The notes under the pieces were generated by a model that was given only the letters and a program-made list of their open reading frames with translations, was not told the DNA's origin and ran no database searches. Positions 8,306 through 18,070 of a stretch of 38,977 bases of DNA are shown piece by piece. The stretch lies in the IMG/VR virus record IMGVR_UViG_3300025264_000033, positions 1-38,977 of that record; one strand, 5' to 3'. The position numbers were made by a program, and so were the translations under genes. The number at the start of each line of letters is the position of its first letter. Position 1 is the first letter of the stretch. The DNA comes from a virus.

Positions 8306-8707
8306 ATGGGTTTGAAAGCGATTGCTCGTCTCGCCCCCGTGTTGGCCCAGTATCGCACCTCTGCGGGAGAAGCCGCTGATGTGCATTTCTTTGTGGCTGA
8401 CCGGGATTACGAAATTATGGATGTGCGGGAAACACACAGTGTGGCTGGTGCTAGTAGCAGCACCCTCGACGTGGGGGTGTCAGCCTCTGGAACCGCTCCA
8501 GCGAGTTTGACCACGGCGCTGAGTTCCGCCTTTGCGTTGGACAGCACGGTGGATACGCCCGTCCAAGCGACCCTGACCTCAACGGTGGCGAATCGCCTGC
8601 TGGATAAAGGCGAGCAGCTCTCCGTGAATGTCACGGGCACCGTCACCAGTCTGGAATGCTCCGTCAGCGTCATTCTGAAGCCGGTTCGGAATAATTCCAG
8701 CTATTAA
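8306..8707 (+). CDS. small beta-rich head protein, possibly decoration protein
   Basis: 133 residues from ATG 8306, which has AGGAG at 8292-8296; an in-frame upstream start at 8243 lacks a ribosome site and lies in the hairpin. The sequence is rich in Ala, Ser, Thr and Val with alternating beta pattern throughout (residues 20-130). Location right after the capsid gene suggests a capsid decoration or head-surface protein. No family is recognised with certainty. Confidence 0.7.
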   Translation: MGLKAIARLAPVLAQYRTSAGEAADVHFFVADRDYEIMDVRETHSVAGASSSTLDVGVSASGTAPASLTTALSSAFALDSTVDTPVQATLTSTVANRLLDKGEQLSVNVTGTVTSLECSVSVILKPVRNNSSY

Positions 8708-8715
8708 GGAGTTCC

Positions 8716-9369
8716 ATGGACATTGAAGTCTTTGATCCAACCACTTACTCGCTTGAGGAGAATGCGTTTTTCCTGAAGCACCTGGGAGAAGCCCCCTTGG
8801 CTGTCATGCAGAATCCGCTCCCAGCGGGAGTGAATCCCGCAGCAGTCGAACAGGGACTGGGCCGTCTGTATGAGTTGTCCCAACTGGAACAACATCAGGG
8901 CACCCCGTGGGCCGGGTTGGACAGGATTTCATCGGCGATTACGTGCTATCTGACTGAACATGCCCGTTGGCGTGAGATGGCACAGCGGGGCGCACCGGCC
9001 TTTCCGTCGATGTATGCATGGGACGGCAAGGGCCGTCCGCATCGTAGTGGCATCGGATCGGATTCTGGCCGCGTACGTACCTATTTCACCGAGAACGGCG
9101 AACGCAAGCCGTTTGCCGTGCCGCTTGTCGAGGTGATTCCTGAAGCCTTCGCCGCGCCATGGGTCAAGGCGGACGAGCCTATCCCAGACGCCTGTATCGA
9201 GGATGCGGAGAAGGGCACCATGGAATGTCCCGTTGATGGCTTTTCCACACAATGGAATCCTGATTCGCGCCAAGCCTACAATCTGGCGCGTGCCAGAATG
9301 GCCCGACACTGTAAGACCAGCAAGGATCCACGGGTGCTGGAGTTTGGACTCAAGGTGTTTGGCCGGTGA
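8716..9369 (+). CDS. unknown protein with zinc-finger-like C-terminus
   Basis: 217 residues, ribosome site AAGGAG. The C-terminal 55 residues (MECPVDGFSTQWNPDS ... ARARMARHCKTS) resemble a C2H2-type finger in which the second N-terminal Cys is replaced by Asp, leaving C, then H and C; another Cys lies 11 residues earlier. Related phage proteins keep a CPxC form. Its place among head genes suggests a virion or head-completion role; this is inference. Confidence 0.65.
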   Translation: MDIEVFDPTTYSLEENAFFLKHLGEAPLAVMQNPLPAGVNPAAVEQGLGRLYELSQLEQHQGTPWAGLDRISSAITCYLTEHARWREMAQRGAPAFPSMYAWDGKGRPHRSGIGSDSGRVRTYFTENGERKPFAVPLVEVIPEAFAAPWVKADEPIPDACIEDAEKGTMECPVDGFSTQWNPDSRQAYNLARARMARHCKTSKDPRVLEFGLKVFGR

Positions 9370-9848
9370 TTCCTCCACCGATTGAGACGGAACTGAAGTA
9401 TTGGCATCCGAATCGGTTTGGTGTGCGCTTTGCACCGGAACCATTTCGGAGCGATCTCCAGACAGTGCATCCCGATCTGGATGTAACGTGGCATCCCGTC
9501 AAGGAACGGTGGTTGGTCTGGTATAAGCGTCCTCGGATTCAGCACGCGCTCTGTCCCGGCTGGCTCCTGCTCTGCGTGGTTGAAACCTCCACTGGCGAGT
9601 ATGTGCCACTCGACGCACGTACCTTTGCCGCGGTGTATGAGCAGAGTGGCTTCAAATGGGGATCGGGCAAAGCCTACTGGTCACGCGTGGAACAGGAAGC
9701 GCAGCGAGAACGATCTGCGGCTGATGCCGAGCGCGATCAGGTGCTGGAGGATGTGGGGTCAGATCAGTGGGACCACACCAAAATTCAAGTCAGTATGCGC
9801 GGCCCGTCCAACGGCAGTAAGTTTGTCCGACATCATGCGGGAGACTAA
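9366..9848 (+). CDS. unknown virion-module protein
   Basis: 160 residues, GTG start overlapping the previous stop as GTGA. The first half is Trp/Tyr/Pro-rich (ELKYWHPNRFGVRF, WLVWYKRP) and looks like a compact beta fold. Residues 95-130 form a charged helix (YWSRVEQEAQRERSAADAER). I do not recognise it. The context between head and adaptor genes suggests a structural or assembly role. Confidence 0.6.
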   Translation: MIPPPIETELKYWHPNRFGVRFAPEPFRSDLQTVHPDLDVTWHPVKERWLVWYKRPRIQHALCPGWLLLCVVETSTGEYVPLDARTFAAVYEQSGFKWGSGKAYWSRVEQEAQRERSAADAERDQVLEDVGSDQWDHTKIQVSMRGPSNGSKFVRHHAGD

Positions 9849-9853
9849 CTACA

Positions 9854-10531
9854 ATGGCGACCGGCCAGACAATACTCGACCTCATGGAGGTCCTTGATCG
9901 GGGACTCCAACTGCAATCCGGGCAAACCGGCGTCACCATCGGACTCCGGGCGGTCAATGCCGCACAGGATTACTTTGAGTCGCTGCTGGCGCTCCAGCCC
10001 AATAATCACGGCTCCAACGTCGGCACCGTGACCACCACGGCAAGCACTGAAACCACCGCGTTTCCAACCGGCTTGCTGCGCGTAGACCGCCTGCAATATA
10101 TCAACCCCGGCACCAGCAGACCGGCCTGGGATTTGGAATGGGTGGGGTATACCGGCGATCAATATGGGGCTCCCATTACCTATCCGTCTATTCAGTTCGA
10201 TGCCACCACCACGGGTAAACCTGTGCGGTATTGGACAAATGGGCGGTTGATTTATTGGGATCCGCTCCCTGATGCGACCCATACCGTGCGGTATTACGGC
10301 ATGGTCGCAGCGGACGATATCACTGCCGCCGGGACCTTTGCCTATCCTGATGTTGCCATCAACGCCGTTGCGGAATATGCCACCAAACTCCTCAAGGTGG
10401 GCAAAGACGATGATGCCCAGCCTATCTCGGTGGTAGGGGCCGAAATCTTTAATCCCTGCATTGAACTGCTCGGGCGCTTTAACCGCGACCGTGCGCCGGG
10501 GTATGACTACCGGTATGACCACACGATCTAG
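9854..10531 (+). CDS. head-to-tail adaptor protein (probable)
   Basis: 225 residues. The helical N-terminus (ILDLMEVLDRGLQLQSG, then LRAVNAAQDYFESLLAL), a central beta region and a helical C-terminus (YATKLLKVGKDDDAQ) follow the plan of podovirus adaptor or tail-tubular-A proteins, which form a ring under the portal. The length and position between head proteins and tail proteins agree. The gene starts 5 bases after the previous stop. Confidence 0.65.
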   Translation: MATGQTILDLMEVLDRGLQLQSGQTGVTIGLRAVNAAQDYFESLLALQPNNHGSNVGTVTTTASTETTAFPTGLLRVDRLQYINPGTSRPAWDLEWVGYTGDQYGAPITYPSIQFDATTTGKPVRYWTNGRLIYWDPLPDATHTVRYYGMVAADDITAAGTFAYPDVAINAVAEYATKLLKVGKDDDAQPISVVGAEIFNPCIELLGRFNRDRAPGYDYRYDHTI

Positions 10532-10539
10532 GAGGCGTC

Positions 10540-10887
10540 ATGGCGCTAGGACAGTTTCAGACCCAATCCAGTATCAGTTCCAACACCAACACGTCGGTGA
10601 TTGCCGCACCGGGGAACGGTCAGCGTATCGTGGTCTTGTGGTGGTCGATTGACGTGGCAGCGGCGGGGGCAGGCTCCCTGCTCCGGTTAGAGGACGGATC
10701 CGGCGGCGACACCCTGCTACGGAAAGGCGGAGCCACGCTCAATGACCGGACCTTCGAGTGGTATGCCATGGACGGGATGGCGGTCCATGGACTGCAACTT
10801 AGTGAAAATACGGCCCTCAACGCAGAAACGTCAACCAGTGACGGCACGGCGACCTGGGTCATCAATGTGGCCTATGAGGTTCGGTAA
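10540..10887 (+). CDS. small beta-sandwich structural protein
   Basis: 115 residues with GGAGG just upstream. The whole sequence alternates beta-type residues (IVVLWWSIDVAAAGAGSLLRLEDG, TATWVINVAYEV) with a Gly-rich centre, as in small virion surface or fibre-base proteins. Ends in a TAATG overlap with the next gene. Not assigned to a family. Confidence 0.65.
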   Translation: MALGQFQTQSSISSNTNTSVIAAPGNGQRIVVLWWSIDVAAAGAGSLLRLEDGSGGDTLLRKGGATLNDRTFEWYAMDGMAVHGLQLSENTALNAETSTSDGTATWVINVAYEVR

Positions 10888-11351
10888 TGGCGAAACGACG
10901 CAAGCCAAGACCGCCAACGCCGCCTCCCATGAAAACAGGGGATCCATTTGATTTTCGTCCTGTGCTTGGAACAGGGCCATTTGTTAAGGGGAGTGATAAG
11001 TGGCGAGGCGAGCCGATCAAGGACCCAGCAAATCCTTCTTTGAGGCCATCCCAGCACTATGACGATGATGTCCTTGGGGGATTCTTTGGCGGTGGATCGT
11101 ATCGAGGAGTAACAACACCAGAGTTCTTGATGCGTAAAACAACCGGACCCATCCCGCAGCAGGATGTATTAGTGCAGCAGATCATTGAACATTTAAGTGA
11201 AACCCGTGATCCTGTGGAAGCCCTGCGGGAGATCGGCGGTAGATTAGCTCCAAATGATTTGCCTGGGTGGGAGCCAGCACGTTCTGCCCACATGGAACGC
11301 TGGAGTGGAGAATATCCTCTGAGACAACAAGTGCGCCGGCGGGGGCAATAA
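10887..11351 (+). CDS. unknown protein before tail fibre
   Basis: 154 residues: a basic Pro-rich start (MAKRRKPRPPTPPP), a Gly-rich middle (DDDVLGGFFGGGSYRG) and a short helical region around 95-125 (DVLVQQIIEHLSETRDPVEAL). It overlaps the previous gene by TAATG and ends exactly at the fibre start. Composition is less GC-rich than its neighbours. No family is recognised. Confidence 0.6.
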   Translation: MAKRRKPRPPTPPPMKTGDPFDFRPVLGTGPFVKGSDKWRGEPIKDPANPSLRPSQHYDDDVLGGFFGGGSYRGVTTPEFLMRKTTGPIPQQDVLVQQIIEHLSETRDPVEALREIGGRLAPNDLPGWEPARSAHMERWSGEYPLRQQVRRRGQ

Positions 11352-13583
11352 ATGGCTGACATTCAAGTTGCGAATACCGATGCGGATCTCTCCGGCAATA
11401 CGGTCCTGACCGAAGAGAACGGCTATACCATCACGGGACTCCATACCTTCAGTCGGTCCACCAATGCCCCGTTTGCCTGCATCTCGGGCGCGGCATATGT
11501 GCAATATCTGGACGCCGACAAAGTGGATGGCGTGGAAGCGGCGGCATTGCTGCGGGTCGATGGGAGTCTTGCGCTGTCTGCGAACTGGGATGCGGGCGGG
11601 TACGAGATTCGGTCGTCTACCTTTGAAAGCGATGTCTCGACCGGCACTGCGCCACTGACCATTGCGTCCACAACGCTGGTCGCCAACCTCAACGCGGACA
11701 AGCTCGATAGCCAGGAGGGGACGTATTACCTCGCGGCGGCGAACTTCACCGGGACCCTCGCGGTCAATCAGGGCGGGACCGGCGCGGCGACCTTTACCGA
11801 CGGTGGGGTGTTGCTTGGGAGCGGGACCGGCGCTATTACGGCCACTGCCGTGTTGGGCGATGGCGTCATTCTGATTGGAGACGCTTCTGGCGATCCCACC
11901 ACGCTGGATGTGGGCAGTTCCACCGCAATTACGATCCTTGGAACCGTGGCGACCGGTGTCTGGAACGGCACGGCAGTGGCGAATGCCTATGTGGCTGACG
12001 ATCTCACTATCAGCGGTGGCACGGTCAACAACAGTGTCATTGGAGGCTCGACACCCGCAGCCGGAACGTTCACACAGGTGGATATCACGGCAGAGGGCGA
12101 TTTACGCCTGCAAGATAATACTGGGGGGCAGTATGTCGGGTTTGATGCACCAGCCACCGTCAGTGGGTCCTATACGCTGACGCTCCCTGCTGCTATTGGG
12201 GCCGTGGATCAGGTGCTCTCCATCAACAATACAGACGGGACTCTTCAGTGGGCGACGCCAGAGACGGGCGATATCACCTCGGTGGTGGCTGGCGCAGGCA
12301 TGACCGGTGGAGGCACCGCTGGGGATGTCACCCTCAATGTCATTGGCACCGCTGACAAGATCACCGTCAACGCGAACGATGTGACCATTGCCTCGACCTA
12401 TGTGGGGCAGACCTCGATTACCACGCTGGGGACCGTCGCCACAGGTGTGTGGAACGGCACCGCCGTGACTGTCCCTTATGGGGGCACCGGAGCCACCTCG
12501 CTGACTGATGGTGGGGTGTTACTTGGCAGCGGCACGGGGGCAGTGACGGCCATGTCCGTCCTGGCCGACAGCGAAATGATCGTGGGCGATGGGTCCACTG
12601 ATCCGGTGGCGGAGAGTGGGTCCACGCTGCGGACCAGTATTGGGTGCGACAGCGCCTCAAACATTACCAGTGGCACCCTCGCCAATGCCCGCCTACCGAC
12701 CAATATCGATGTGGGCGGGACGCTGGATGTGACGGGCGCGACGAAATTGGACGGTGCTCTTGAGGTGTCTGGTCATACGTTCTTGGACGGGACGGTGTCA
12801 ATCGGATATCCGAATCCTGGCACGATCAACCAAATGTTAATCGGCGGCCCCTATACCAGTCCTGGCCTCTCCACCTATGCACAAGTCGTACAGATGTCAA
12901 CCGCACTCACGGGCGTGACAGGTGATACGGCTTGGTTGGTGGGGGTGCGCCTCAGCCCCAGCATCACGACACAAGCGAGTGAGACGATAGCGCATGTGGC
13001 ATCGGTGGAGATAGCCGAACCGGAGATCACCAAAGGCTCTGGCGCGACGGTTACCCGTGCGAGCACGCTGTGGATTCGCAATGCCCCCACTGAGGGGACG
13101 AACAATTATGCCTTGTATGCGGGTGGCGACGTGAATGTGAATGGGTCACTGAGCAAGACCAGTGGAAGTTTCTCGATCGATCACCCGCTGCCGTCCATGA
13201 GCGACCATTCGCTAATTCATAGTTTCATCGAAGGGCCGAAGGCTGATCTGATTTATCGCGGCACCGTCACCTTGGTGGATGGCACCGCAGAGGTGGACTT
13301 GGATGAAGCCGCAGGGATGTCCAGCGGGACGTGGGTTCTGCTCTGCCGCGATGAGCAATGCTTTACCTCAAACGAAACCGGGTGGTTCCATGTGCGGGGT
13401 TCTGTCACGGGCAGCACCTTGACCATTGACTGCGAAGAATCGGATTGCACCGACACGGTGTCATGGATGGTCGTGGCGTGCCGCAAAGACCAGCACATGT
13501 ACGACACCGAATGGACGGACGATGATGGGTATCCAATCATCGAGCCGCTGAAGTTAGCACCAGACCCTGAGCCAGAGCCATGA
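11352..13583 (+). CDS. tail fibre protein
   Basis: 743 residues, Gly/Thr/Ala-rich with repeated beta motifs. The unit TLGTVATGVWNGTAV occurs at about 195-210 and again at about 358-373, and GGTGA ... TDGGVLLGSGTGA twice, at about 139-160 and 376-397. The N-terminal VADIQVANTD-like part would anchor to the tail. Segments like NYALYAGGDVNVNGSL are common in phage fibres. The C-terminal 110 residues are a distinct Cys-containing, acidic domain ending in PDPEPEP, a candidate receptor-binding tip. A trimer is expected (family knowledge). Confidence 0.8.
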   Translation: MADIQVANTDADLSGNTVLTEENGYTITGLHTFSRSTNAPFACISGAAYVQYLDADKVDGVEAAALLRVDGSLALSANWDAGGYEIRSSTFESDVSTGTAPLTIASTTLVANLNADKLDSQEGTYYLAAANFTGTLAVNQGGTGAATFTDGGVLLGSGTGAITATAVLGDGVILIGDASGDPTTLDVGSSTAITILGTVATGVWNGTAVANAYVADDLTISGGTVNNSVIGGSTPAAGTFTQVDITAEGDLRLQDNTGGQYVGFDAPATVSGSYTLTLPAAIGAVDQVLSINNTDGTLQWATPETGDITSVVAGAGMTGGGTAGDVTLNVIGTADKITVNANDVTIASTYVGQTSITTLGTVATGVWNGTAVTVPYGGTGATSLTDGGVLLGSGTGAVTAMSVLADSEMIVGDGSTDPVAESGSTLRTSIGCDSASNITSGTLANARLPTNIDVGGTLDVTGATKLDGALEVSGHTFLDGTVSIGYPNPGTINQMLIGGPYTSPGLSTYAQVVQMSTALTGVTGDTAWLVGVRLSPSITTQASETIAHVASVEIAEPEITKGSGATVTRASTLWIRNAPTEGTNNYALYAGGDVNVNGSLSKTSGSFSIDHPLPSMSDHSLIHSFIEGPKADLIYRGTVTLVDGTAEVDLDEAAGMSSGTWVLLCRDEQCFTSNETGWFHVRGSVTGSTLTIDCEESDCTDTVSWMVVACRKDQHMYDTEWTDDDGYPIIEPLKLAPDPEPEP

Positions 13584-13828
13584 TCTCCATCTCCTGGGCT
13601 GAAGTCGCCGCGATTGTCTCGGCGGTGTCGATTATCACCGGCTGTGCAGCGACCTATGTGCGGCTGGCTACAGTCAATGCGGTGCGGGAGATTCTCAACG
13701 ACCGTCTCAAGGACTACATGGGCAGAGAGTTAGTCGAGACGCGCTTGCAGTATTTGGGCACAGAAATGAACTCGGTGCGGAAGGACATTGACTCCCTCAC
13801 GCACATGGTCCAGAAACTGAAGTCATGA
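13580..13828 (+). CDS. small membrane-anchored protein
   Basis: 82 residues; starts within the stop of the fibre gene (ATGA). Residues 7-28 (AEVAAIVSAVSIITGCAATYVRL) form one transmembrane helix or a lipoprotein-like segment with a Cys; the rest is a charged coiled coil (residues 35-80). The shape fits a holin, spanin subunit or tail-associated membrane protein, but no family is clear. It ends in an ATGA overlap with the next gene. Confidence 0.6.
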   Translation: MISISWAEVAAIVSAVSIITGCAATYVRLATVNAVREILNDRLKDYMGRELVETRLQYLGTEMNSVRKDIDSLTHMVQKLKS

Positions 13829-15291
13829 CTACTTCAGAAACCTATCTCACGGCCATCCGTCAGTCCCGTGCGGCCTACGATGCGGTACTCGAGCGTCCCG
13901 TGGACGACGTGGGACTTGCAGAAGCGATCCGTCTTCAGATTGATCGTGGATTTAGTTACGACGATGTGGTCGGCTGGCTCCAGCGCAGCGATGAGTATCA
14001 AAACCGTGCCAAGCCGCCACCACCCCCAAAGGAACGAGCGGCATTACCCCCGCTTGAAGGGCAACTCTCCGTAGACGGCATGGCGTATGTCGATGCGTCA
14101 GGCAGGCGGGTGCCGCTCTTCTGCCATGCGGGGGATCTGTTATGTCTGTTTGTCGAAGGCCGTCTTGAGGGGAGCCAGGAAAAGGAGCAGCGGATTCATC
14201 GCGCCTTTGCTGACCTCCGCACACACGGGTATTCGGGACTGCGGTCCTGGTGGTCGATTCGCTGGAGTGGGCAGGAGCACCGCTACTGGGGGAACCGACA
14301 GTTAAACCCCTCCGATGACGCGCATCGACGGCTTATTGCTGAGTGTCTACGGATTGGGTCAGAAGACTATGGGTTACGCTGGCATCTGGCCTTGGGTTCA
14401 GCGGAAGACGTGCCTGCCAAGCCCATGACCGAGGCGTGGCACTGGATGGCTGACGTAGTGGCCGCGCATCCGCAGTGGTTTGCCCTGATAGAGGGACTGA
14501 ACGAGGCGTATCACACAGGCGAGCCCAATCCAGACGTGGTGGAGAAGTGGGTCAATATCTCCCGGAACCTGAACCCCACCGTCCTCCATGCCCTCAGTGC
14601 GGCGGCAGGTGCTGGGGGAAGCGAGGAGACAGACGAGCTGGCAAAGTGGACGCCTGACTGGCAACAAATCTATCTCGTCCATGCCAGCCGCGACAATAAC
14701 TGGGGTGATCAGACCCGTCATGTGTTCTCCACGGGATACAAGCGAGCACCACGTCGGCTGGGGTGGAGTGGTGAGCCGCCGGGGATGCGGTGGGGACCCC
14801 ATCAGCGTGTCTCAGGGATGCCACAGGCCCATGAGTGGACGGATCGCCCGTGGCGCTATGCGTTTTATCTCGCGGTCACTGCGATGTGCCGACAGATGCC
14901 AACCTTTATGTGCAGTCACGGGGTCTGCCTTGAGGGGCGCTTCCGCGATGCGCCGGGATTTGACCTGGCTCCGCGCCTGATCAGCGATCTCCCGCCAGAT
15001 ATCATGGCCTACGATGAGATTTACCATGGTGGGACAACGCATCGGTCCCGTCGGGTCATTCAGGCCCCGGACCACTGCCGTGCCGACCATGTGCAGAAGT
15101 CGAATGGCGCGTGTGTGATTGCGGTGTATCCCGAACGCCCAGAGATAGTCGAGCAAGACCTGGTGTTTGACCGCGCATGGAAGGGGCGCGTTCATGACGC
15201 CTATGGCTACAGCGACTGTGTGGTGGGGCGCGGTGAAGTCATGCGTCGAGACATCTCCAATGGCGTCCTTTTTATCGGAGAGATTCTGTAA
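13825..15291 (+). CDS. glycosidase-like tail protein (putative depolymerase)
   Basis: 488 residues. Residues 5-60 resemble a DUF4214-type helical module; a Pro-rich linker follows (64-76). Residues 80-480 look like a TIM-barrel glycoside hydrolase: a beta-strand start with a conserved GMAYVDASGRRVPL turn, a helix LRTHGYSGLRSWW, then LIEGLNEAYH where N226-E227 fits the acid/base pair of clan A enzymes, and GWSGEPPG with E317 as a candidate nucleophile. Next to tail fibre and nozzle genes, it probably degrades a host surface polysaccharide. The exact substrate is unknown. Confidence 0.6.
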   Translation: MTTSETYLTAIRQSRAAYDAVLERPVDDVGLAEAIRLQIDRGFSYDDVVGWLQRSDEYQNRAKPPPPPKERAALPPLEGQLSVDGMAYVDASGRRVPLFCHAGDLLCLFVEGRLEGSQEKEQRIHRAFADLRTHGYSGLRSWWSIRWSGQEHRYWGNRQLNPSDDAHRRLIAECLRIGSEDYGLRWHLALGSAEDVPAKPMTEAWHWMADVVAAHPQWFALIEGLNEAYHTGEPNPDVVEKWVNISRNLNPTVLHALSAAAGAGGSEETDELAKWTPDWQQIYLVHASRDNNWGDQTRHVFSTGYKRAPRRLGWSGEPPGMRWGPHQRVSGMPQAHEWTDRPWRYAFYLAVTAMCRQMPTFMCSHGVCLEGRFRDAPGFDLAPRLISDLPPDIMAYDEIYHGGTTHRSRRVIQAPDHCRADHVQKSNGACVIAVYPERPEIVEQDLVFDRAWKGRVHDAYGYSDCVVGRGEVMRRDISNGVLFIGEIL

Positions 15292-17342
15292 TGGCCTATC
15301 CGATCCAGACACAGGTCTTCACTGTCTTTATGGGGACGCAGGAGGGTATTCATTCGGTGGCGCTGCCAGCGATTTACTCCTCCTCGGGGTCGCGGAACCT
15401 CTGGATCGACAAACTGGGACGGGCCAAGAAGATTCTGGGGTATAGCAAACAAAATTCGTCGGCTGTGACCACTAATACGGGCGGCACCGCCACCATGGTC
15501 CGGGCGCTCCGGGCCTATCGGCAGACTGGCGCGAGTTTCACGCGGCAACTGCTGGGTGTCTTTGACGACGGCACGGATGAGTGCGAGCTGTGGTACAGCA
15601 CGGACGCGGGAGCCAACTGGACCTTCATTGCTGATTTCGGGAGTGGGTCAGTCGGGGCGATCCCGGATTTCGCGCAGGTCGGCAATACCCTGTTCTTTGC
15701 CAATGGCGTGGTGGCCCCTCGGGCGTGGAACGGCTCCAGTCTCTCCACGGCGGGTCCTGCATCAAAGTCCCCAACGCCTACCGCAGCGGTCAATACCAGC
15801 ACGGGACAACTCAATGGGTCGTATACGTGGAAACTGATCAGCGTTGACGGCTCAGAAACACGGACAGCCGGGTCTACCACCAGTAATGTCATCCAGTTAC
15901 AGGACGAGCAGTCCAATCTGTCATGGACCGCTGACAGCGATACGGACATCACCGGCTATGAGCTGTATCGGACGACAGGCACTGGCACGAATTTCTATTT
16001 TGTGACGTTTATCGACGGACGCACCACGGCGAGTTATACCGACAACGCGTCTGACCTCGACATTCTCGGCAATCGACTCTTGGAGGAACATGGCGATGCC
16101 CCGCCGACCGGATCCTACCTCTGCGAACCCCACAAGCAGCGACTCTGGTGGGGACGCACCGATACCAACCCGCGTCGTATACAGTGGTCTGACCCCGGCC
16201 AGCCCGATCAAGTGGGCATCAATAACTACCTCGATTTTACCGATCAAAGTTCAGTGGGGGACATCCTCACCGCGCTCCATGGGGATTTCGAGGGCATGTT
16301 GGTCGCTTTTCAGGAACGATCCATCTGGACTATCTCAGGAAGCGGACAAATAGTCTCAGACATCATGGGCTGGGTGCGGACCAAGTCCAATGCCGTCACC
16401 GGCACGGTCTCGCAACGATCGGTGGTCGCAGTGCCAGCCGGGTCTGTGTATACCGACGCGTCTGGAGACACGCGAACGACGAGCCGGGTGATGTTGGCCT
16501 ATTTCACCCCACTGGGTGACATCCGCCTCTTTGACGGACAGAACGATACGGTGATTTCGACACCGGTCAAAGAGACGCTCAAGACCTTTCTCTATGCCCA
16601 ACGGACAAAGGTGAATGCGTTCCACGATATCGAAAACGGCCATGTCGTCTGGTTCTGGCCTGGACCTACTACGTCTGGCGAGAATGCTGAATGTAATCAG
16701 GCGCTCTGCTGGAACTATCGCTGGGGCGTCTGGTATGTGTGGCCCACAATGCCGATGGCTGCCTCGACCACGGTCGATACGGCAACCGACACGCAGCTCA
16801 TCCTGACAGGAGAGGCGCAGACGGGAAAGGGCGGTTTCTGCTACAAGTTCTTTGACGGGGATAGTTTTGACGGGTCAAACATCCCGGCGCGATGGATTAC
16901 CAAGGTCCTCTACGGACAGGACAACTCGTGGTCAACGCGGCAGAGTCAGAGCCTGATGGCCTATCTCAAGCGGTGGCGCTGGCTGGATATCATTGCCGAG
17001 TCGGATTCGGATGTCACTCTGACGGTCGAATGGATGAGCGGGTCCGCCTCAGATGAATCCGTCAGTCGCGGAGCGGCTAGTAAGAGTTTGGAGCCCATCG
17101 GCTTACAGCTCATCACGGATGACGGCAACGGGATCGATACGTCTGACGGCAGTAATATCACCGTCCCGTATGAATCCGTGCAGAAGATTATCAATCTTGA
17201 AGGCACCAACGGTCACTACATCGAAGATGTGGGTTGTCGGATTCGCATCAGCGATGATGCGGCCAATGGCAGTTGGAGCCTGGAGGGTATGACCGTCGGG
17301 TATCAGGTCTTACCGGGGGCACGTCGGAGGTTACAGGACTGA
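15291..17342 (+). CDS. tail nozzle / tail-tubular-B-like protein
   Basis: 683 residues, TAATG start. A mostly beta protein with many short repeated-blade-like strands. Residues 165-255 (NGSYTWKLISVDGSETRTAGS ... ITGYELYRTTGTG) look like a fibronectin-type-III or Ig-like insert. The length, beta-propeller-like pattern and place after the adaptor and fibre fit the nozzle (P22 gp10 / T7 gp12 type) that closes the tail tube. The family was named by analogy, not by a search. Confidence 0.65.
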   Translation: MAYPIQTQVFTVFMGTQEGIHSVALPAIYSSSGSRNLWIDKLGRAKKILGYSKQNSSAVTTNTGGTATMVRALRAYRQTGASFTRQLLGVFDDGTDECELWYSTDAGANWTFIADFGSGSVGAIPDFAQVGNTLFFANGVVAPRAWNGSSLSTAGPASKSPTPTAAVNTSTGQLNGSYTWKLISVDGSETRTAGSTTSNVIQLQDEQSNLSWTADSDTDITGYELYRTTGTGTNFYFVTFIDGRTTASYTDNASDLDILGNRLLEEHGDAPPTGSYLCEPHKQRLWWGRTDTNPRRIQWSDPGQPDQVGINNYLDFTDQSSVGDILTALHGDFEGMLVAFQERSIWTISGSGQIVSDIMGWVRTKSNAVTGTVSQRSVVAVPAGSVYTDASGDTRTTSRVMLAYFTPLGDIRLFDGQNDTVISTPVKETLKTFLYAQRTKVNAFHDIENGHVVWFWPGPTTSGENAECNQALCWNYRWGVWYVWPTMPMAASTTVDTATDTQLILTGEAQTGKGGFCYKFFDGDSFDGSNIPARWITKVLYGQDNSWSTRQSQSLMAYLKRWRWLDIIAESDSDVTLTVEWMSGSASDESVSRGAASKSLEPIGLQLITDDGNGIDTSDGSNITVPYESVQKIINLEGTNGHYIEDVGCRIRISDDAANGSWSLEGMTVGYQVLPGARRRLQD

Positions 17343-17536
17343 TGGCGCAACGACGCAAGCATTGGATTGCCGGGGCGATCAAACGACCGGGGGCGTTCCG
17401 TCGTAAAGCGGCAGCGGCTGGGGAAAGCACCGCCGAATATGCGAAGGACGTGCTCAAGCCGGGGTCTGAGGCGTCTACGCGCACCAAGCGACAGGCGAAC
17501 CTCGCCCAGACACTCGGGAAGATGCGGAAGGCGTAG
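17342..17536 (+). CDS. small basic phage protein (AIKRPGAF type)
   Basis: 64 residues from ATG 17342, which shares its A with the stop TGA of the nozzle gene; upstream codons in this frame are a shadow. Sequence WIAGAIKRPGAFRRKA ... ANLAQTLGKMRK matches a recurring short phage protein (I[KR]RPGALR ... QAxLAxTLx) of unknown function. Very basic; probably binds nucleic acid or is packed in the virion (inference). Confidence 0.75.
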   Translation: MAQRRKHWIAGAIKRPGAFRRKAAAAGESTAEYAKDVLKPGSEASTRTKRQANLAQTLGKMRKA

Positions 17537-18070
17537 ATGGCACGCAGTAATATCCCGCTCGACTTCATGACACCCGACTTTGCACGAGTGCGTGAGGAAA
17601 CCGGCGTGGTAACAGAAGAGGCCGTGCGGTCCCTCTATCTCGCGTCTGTGGATAGCCGCCGTCGGTTATTGAGTATCGAGCAGATGTTTGGCTGGCAGGA
17701 CGTGGCGTTTGCTGCCGGGAACTTCACAGCGAATAGTGGCACATGGACCGTAGCGAGTGGGGACCAGCAACTCTATCGCTATACCAAGATTGGACGTGTG
17801 TTGAGCGTGAACTTCTTTCTGGAGGATACAACGACCAGTGCCGGGATGGGCACACAACTGCGGATCAAGATGCCACTCGGGATGAAGGCCAGTGCGACGA
17901 CCTATATGGGGCCGCTGATTGTGCGCGGCAGTGTCGAGACAGAAGGGTATGTCACTACCGAGGGGACCGACACCCTCTACTGCTATCGCACCGACCACGC
18001 CACCTGGCCGTCGAGTGTCACCAATAACATCGACATCCGTGGGACAATAACGTGTCAGGTGTCTGAATGA
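17537..18070 (+). CDS. beta-rich structural protein
   Basis: 177 residues, starting immediately after the previous stop. A short helical start (residues 15-50) is followed by a beta-rich region (60-175: FTANSGTWTVASGDQQLYRYTKIGRVLSVNFF) resembling small trimeric fibre or head-surface domains. Ends in an ATGA overlap with the next gene. Likely a minor virion protein. Confidence 0.6.
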   Translation: MARSNIPLDFMTPDFARVREETGVVTEEAVRSLYLASVDSRRRLLSIEQMFGWQDVAFAAGNFTANSGTWTVASGDQQLYRYTKIGRVLSVNFFLEDTTTSAGMGTQLRIKMPLGMKASATTYMGPLIVRGSVETEGYVTTEGTDTLYCYRTDHATWPSSVTNNIDIRGTITCQVSE

